Part shown: positions 5,175 through 7,460 of the stretch, piece by piece
How the letters are laid out: the number at the start of each line of letters is the position of its first letter
How positions within the stretch are numbered: the stretch's first letter is position 1
Assembly (NCBI GenBank): GCA_947177825.1
Contig: CAMWWA010000058.1
Coordinates: 1-7,460, forward strand
Origin: an uncultured Clostridia bacterium
Lineage (GTDB): Bacteria; Bacillota; Clostridia; Christensenellales; Borkfalkiaceae
Reading direction: 5' to 3'
Length of the DNA stretch: 7,460 bases
The notes under the pieces: generated by a model
Database searches by the model: none
What the model was told of the DNA's origin: nothing
What the model saw: only the letters and a program-made list of their open reading frames with translations
Translations under genes and position numbers: made by a program

Positions 5175-6844
5175 TTGACCAACTCCAAAATTGAATTTAC
5201 TTTTTCCTCGGTTACGCCGAAGAATGAGCATAGCTGCTCGTCCTTTAAACCGCTTTCCTTTATTTCGGAAAACTTCATTATGGCGGCGGCGAGCACGGGC
5301 ACCGAACGGCAGACGTCCAGCTTGCCCTCCCTTTCCAGCCGCGAATATATCTTTTCGGTGGCGGCGCACAGCATAAACGGGTACTCGGGTTCGAGCATGG
5401 CAAACCGCGAAAACGCCAGACCGTACGCGCGCAAAAAGGTTTTTTTCTTGTTCTTGCCTATTTCCAGCGGCACGAGAGTGACTCTTTTGTAGAGATTGCA
5501 AACGACTATGCCGTACTCGCCCTCTTTATTCTGCTGAACGAGTGCGCTGAGCACTTCCAGCTTTACGCCGTCCTGCAAAAACGCGTCCAGAAGTATGTCG
5601 CGCACGGTGTCTTCCAGACCGCCCTTGACGGCGCTCATCGCGCCCAGCAGCCGCAATTCGTAGGAGCCGTTGTTGTCGCCCTCGTCAAAGCACCAGTGCA
5701 CCATACCCGAGACGTCCGCCTCCCTGCACAGCTTTTGCGCCTGCTTGTCGCCAAAGCGGCAGAACGCCGTTAAAAAGGTTATATTCGCCTCGCACTCGGC
5801 TTTGGGAAGGCGGTAAAAGTATTCTAAAGTTTTGCGCTCTTCCGCCTGTTTTTTTGCTTCGCCCGTCGCGAAATAGTGCCAGTAGTCCGCCGTGACCGCG
5901 TTGGGATATATGGTGAGCAGCGTATCGAAAATTTCCAGCCCCTTTTCCGCTCTGCCCGAATTGTATGCCGCAACCGCCTTGAAAAATAGCAGGGAACAGT
6001 CGTATGCAAACCTGTCGTCCAGGCGCGAGAAGATTGAAAAAGCCTGCTCGTGCATGCCGTTTTCGCAGCATACCGTGGCGATTTTGTAAAGCTCCTCGTC
6101 CTCGGTCGGGTTGATGGCAAGCAGCCGCAAGGCAAGCTCCTTTGCCTCCTCCGTCTTGTGCTGCTGGCTCTTGACCGCGGCAAGGGTGGTAAGCGCCTGC
6201 ACGTTGTCGGGGTCGCGCTTTAAAATGCCCAGGCACTCCTCTTCCGCCTGCTCGTTTCTGTCGCTTATGACGTTGCACATTGCAATATAGTTGCGCGCGG
6301 CAAGATATTTTTCGCTTCTTTCGTCAACCTTGTCGAACTCCGCCACGGCGTCGTCAAACTGGTTTTTCTTCATATATTCCACGCCGCTTTCCAGCTCCTC
6401 GGAATAGTCCACGAGGTGGGGCGGATAGGCAAACCGCAGCGGCGGCTTTTCGGTCTTTAAAAAGGATTCTATTATTTCCTGCCTGTTCTGGGGAGTCAGC
6501 TCGCTGTCCGTTTCCATTAAAAGCTTGTTGTAATAGAAGGCGGCAAAGCTGTCCATTCCCATATTCATAAAGCTTACGGCAATGCCCTCGTAAGCTTCGG
6601 CAAGGTCGGCGCCGTCGCCCGCGTAATCGAGGTATTTGAACCAGCCGTTAATGCACTTTTCGTACAGACCCATGTCGTCAAACGCTTCGGCGTACAGCAT
6701 ATAGGAGTCCTCGTCGTTGCCGTTGAGTACCGCGTTTTTATTCAGCATTTTGAGCGCCGCAATATAGTCGTGGTCCTCCACGCAGTCAGCCGCGATGGAG
6801 ATTAGCCTGTCGGCGCTTAAATCTATTCGGTCCGTCTTGTTCAT
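5171..6844 (-). CDS. Uncharacterised TPR-repeat protein
   Basis: The 557-residue cytosolic product consists of tetratricopeptide-type helix pairs. Clear ones are near 43-72 (EDSYMLYAEAFDDMGLYEKC onward), 83-112 (EAYEGIAVSFMNMGMDSFAA onward), 150-170, 180-210 (ending CLGILKRDPDN), 214-245 (ending LALRLLAINPTE), 250-275 and 285-315 (ending LEIFDTLLTIYPNA). Several end in the xxPxx turn usual for TPRs. TPR arrays bind peptides or partner proteins. The last 50 residues differ: AAAIMKFSEI then LKDEQLCSFFGVTEEKVNSIL at 533-553, which resembles a helix-turn-helix or a TFIIB/cyclin-like end. The ATG is 4 bp after the hslO stop. The nearest Shine-Dalgarno-like GAGG is 15 bases upstream inside hslO, which is far, so translation probably depends on coupling. 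No specific function can be named. Confidence 0.85.
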   Translation of the reverse strand: MNKTDRIDLSADRLISIAADCVEDHDYIAALKMLNKNAVLNGNDEDSYMLYAEAFDDMGLYEKCINGWFKYLDYAGDGADLAEAYEGIAVSFMNMGMDSFAAFYYNKLLMETDSELTPQNRQEIIESFLKTEKPPLRFAYPPHLVDYSEELESGVEYMKKNQFDDAVAEFDKVDERSEKYLAARNYIAMCNVISDRNEQAEEECLGILKRDPDNVQALTTLAAVKSQQHKTEEAKELALRLLAINPTEDEELYKIATVCCENGMHEQAFSIFSRLDDRFAYDCSLLFFKAVAAYNSGRAEKGLEIFDTLLTIYPNAVTADYWHYFATGEAKKQAEERKTLEYFYRLPKAECEANITFLTAFCRFGDKQAQKLCREADVSGMVHWCFDEGDNNGSYELRLLGAMSAVKGGLEDTVRDILLDAFLQDGVKLEVLSALVQQNKEGEYGIVVCNLYKRVTLVPLEIGKNKKKTFLRAYGLAFSRFAMLEPEYPFMLCAATEKIYSRLEREGKLDVCRSVPVLAAAIMKFSEIKESGLKDEQLCSFFGVTEEKVNSILELVK

Positions 6845-6848
6845 TTAC

Positions 6849-7460
6849 TTAAAAAATTTCCTCTATACGCTTTCTTTCGTATATGTAATCCTTGTTGCAG
6901 TAGTGGCAATGCACCTTAACTTCGCCCTGCTCTTCGCAGATTTTTAAAAGCTCCGCCTTGCCCACGGATGCCAGCACGCCGCGTATTTTTTGCTCCGAAC
7001 AGTTGCACTTATATTCGGGGAAAAGCGTAGTTACCTCGCCGCTGACGTACGGGCGGAAATAATCTTCTAAAATAGCGGACGCGTCGGTAAAAACTTTATG
7101 CCTTTTTGCAATAGCGTCGCGGTTTTTGAACTGGTCGAAAATATCAGTCGCTTCCCATATCGAAACTTCGGAAGCATCGGGAAGAAGCTGCATAACCACG
7201 CCGCCCGACCATACGCATTTGCCGTTGCCGTCGAACTCAACCTCTATCGCCGCCGCCGTGGGTATCTGCTCGCTCTGCCCGAAATAGGTTTCTAAAATTT
7301 CCGAAATATCGTCGGATAATATTTCGCACGTTCCCACGAAGGGGCGGGTTGAAAAGCCGTCCTCGCGCACTACGGTAAGCGCGCCGCCCTTTAAGGTTTG
7401 GGAACACGTGCCGTCCGCATAGCCGCGCACGTGCAAATCCGCGTCCGCCGAAACGGACAC
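6849..7460 (-). CDS. hslO: Hsp33 redox-regulated chaperone, C-terminal 203 residues (cut by right window edge)
   Basis: Hsp33 is a cytosolic holdase that is activated when oxidative stress oxidises its zinc-bound cysteines. The fragment reads VSADADLHVRGYADG, then the family signature YFGQSEQIPT (59-68 of the fragment), the linker helix region (YFRPYVSG, 134-141) and the zinc centre: Cys152 and Cys154 in YKCNCS, and Cys185 and Cys188 in HCHYC, separated by 30 residues as in the CxC...CxxC pattern. The zinc switch is complete. About 90 N-terminal residues lie beyond the window; the GTG at the very edge is an internal Val codon, not the start. The gene ends in EEIF 4 bp before the TPR gene, so hslO is likely the head or an upstream member of that operon. 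An extra Cys175 lies between the two pairs and is not part of the conserved set. Confidence 0.94.
   Translation of the reverse strand: MSVSADADLHVRGYADGTCSQTLKGGALTVVREDGFSTRPFVGTCEILSDDISEILETYFGQSEQIPTAAAIEVEFDGNGKCVWSGGVVMQLLPDASEVSIWEATDIFDQFKNRDAIAKRHKVFTDASAILEDYFRPYVSGEVTTLFPEYKCNCSEQKIRGVLASVGKAELLKICEEQGEVKVHCHYCNKDYIYERKRIEEIF

Noticed and set aside
5175..5501. 109-residue N-terminal extension of the HEAT-like gene
   Set aside because: It lies wholly inside the TPR gene in another frame and its composition (Arg/Ala/Gly-rich) is that of an out-of-frame reading. The ATGA overlap at 5171-5174 with GGAG upstream is the natural start.
5685..6278. 197-codon frame overlapping the TPR gene on the same strand
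   Set aside because: The TPR frame has a regular helical repeat; this frame gives a Gly/Arg/Gln-rich sequence typical of a shifted reading of GC-rich codons.
6845..6862. Possible programmed frameshift joining hslO to the TPR gene at the T6 run before the hslO stop
   Set aside because: A -1 slip there meets a TGA formed at the TPR start codon almost at once, so no fusion product results, and the codon phase is not that of a classical slippery heptamer.

Overview
The window looks like chromosomal DNA from an anaerobic, endospore-forming Firmicute, most likely a member of the Clostridia. The support is two separate sporulation loci (a YunB-family gene and a CotF-type coat pair), a Pfs/LuxS pair, and an archaeal-type cofactor-independent phosphoglycerate mutase homologue of the kind found in clostridia. 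I cannot fix the genus from sequence alone. Coding density is very high: gaps are short, several genes overlap, and no gene-free stretch exceeds about 155 bp. Nothing suggests a phage, an integrated plasmid, a CRISPR array or an RNA gene.

Layout. Positions 1-555 (minus) hold the N-terminal part of a sporulation membrane protein, YunB, cut by the left edge. It diverges across a 67-bp region from a plus-strand operon, 623-2371: mtnN/pfs (methylthioadenosine/S-adenosylhomocysteine nucleosidase), luxS (S-ribosylhomocysteine lyase) and ung (family-1 uracil-DNA glycosylase). Each start codon overlaps the previous gene's end. Positions 2387-2505 hold a symmetric imperfect palindrome that looks like a MITE- or REP-like element. 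Next comes an apgM-family gene (2525-3739, plus), then a strong bidirectional terminator (3760-3781). The rest is on the minus strand. In transcription order it reads hslO (Hsp33, cut by the right edge), a TPR protein, a helical-repeat protein, a hairpin that buries a ribosome binding site, and two small coat-type proteins.

How the genes work together. MtnN and LuxS are consecutive enzymes: SAH is split to adenine and S-ribosylhomocysteine, which LuxS converts to homocysteine and DPD, the AI-2 precursor. Ung is co-transcribed but has no evident metabolic link. The hslO-TPR-HEAT-like group is tightly packed, so the two unknown solenoid proteins are probably made together with the redox chaperone. 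The coat pair downstream is separated from them by the hairpin, which may act as a terminator, a translation switch, or both.

The most unusual signals are regulatory. The mtnN promoter has a perfect -10 box ending six bases before the ATG, which predicts a leaderless mRNA. The divergent yunB start also lacks a Shine-Dalgarno. A 12-bp perfect palindrome covers the mtnN -35 box. The coat-gene Shine-Dalgarno is fully paired inside a 13-bp hairpin followed by five T residues. The palindromic repeat upstream of apgM carries a TATAAT in its right arm. No wholly new multi-gene system is evident; the TPR/HEAT-like pair is the best candidate for undescribed biology.
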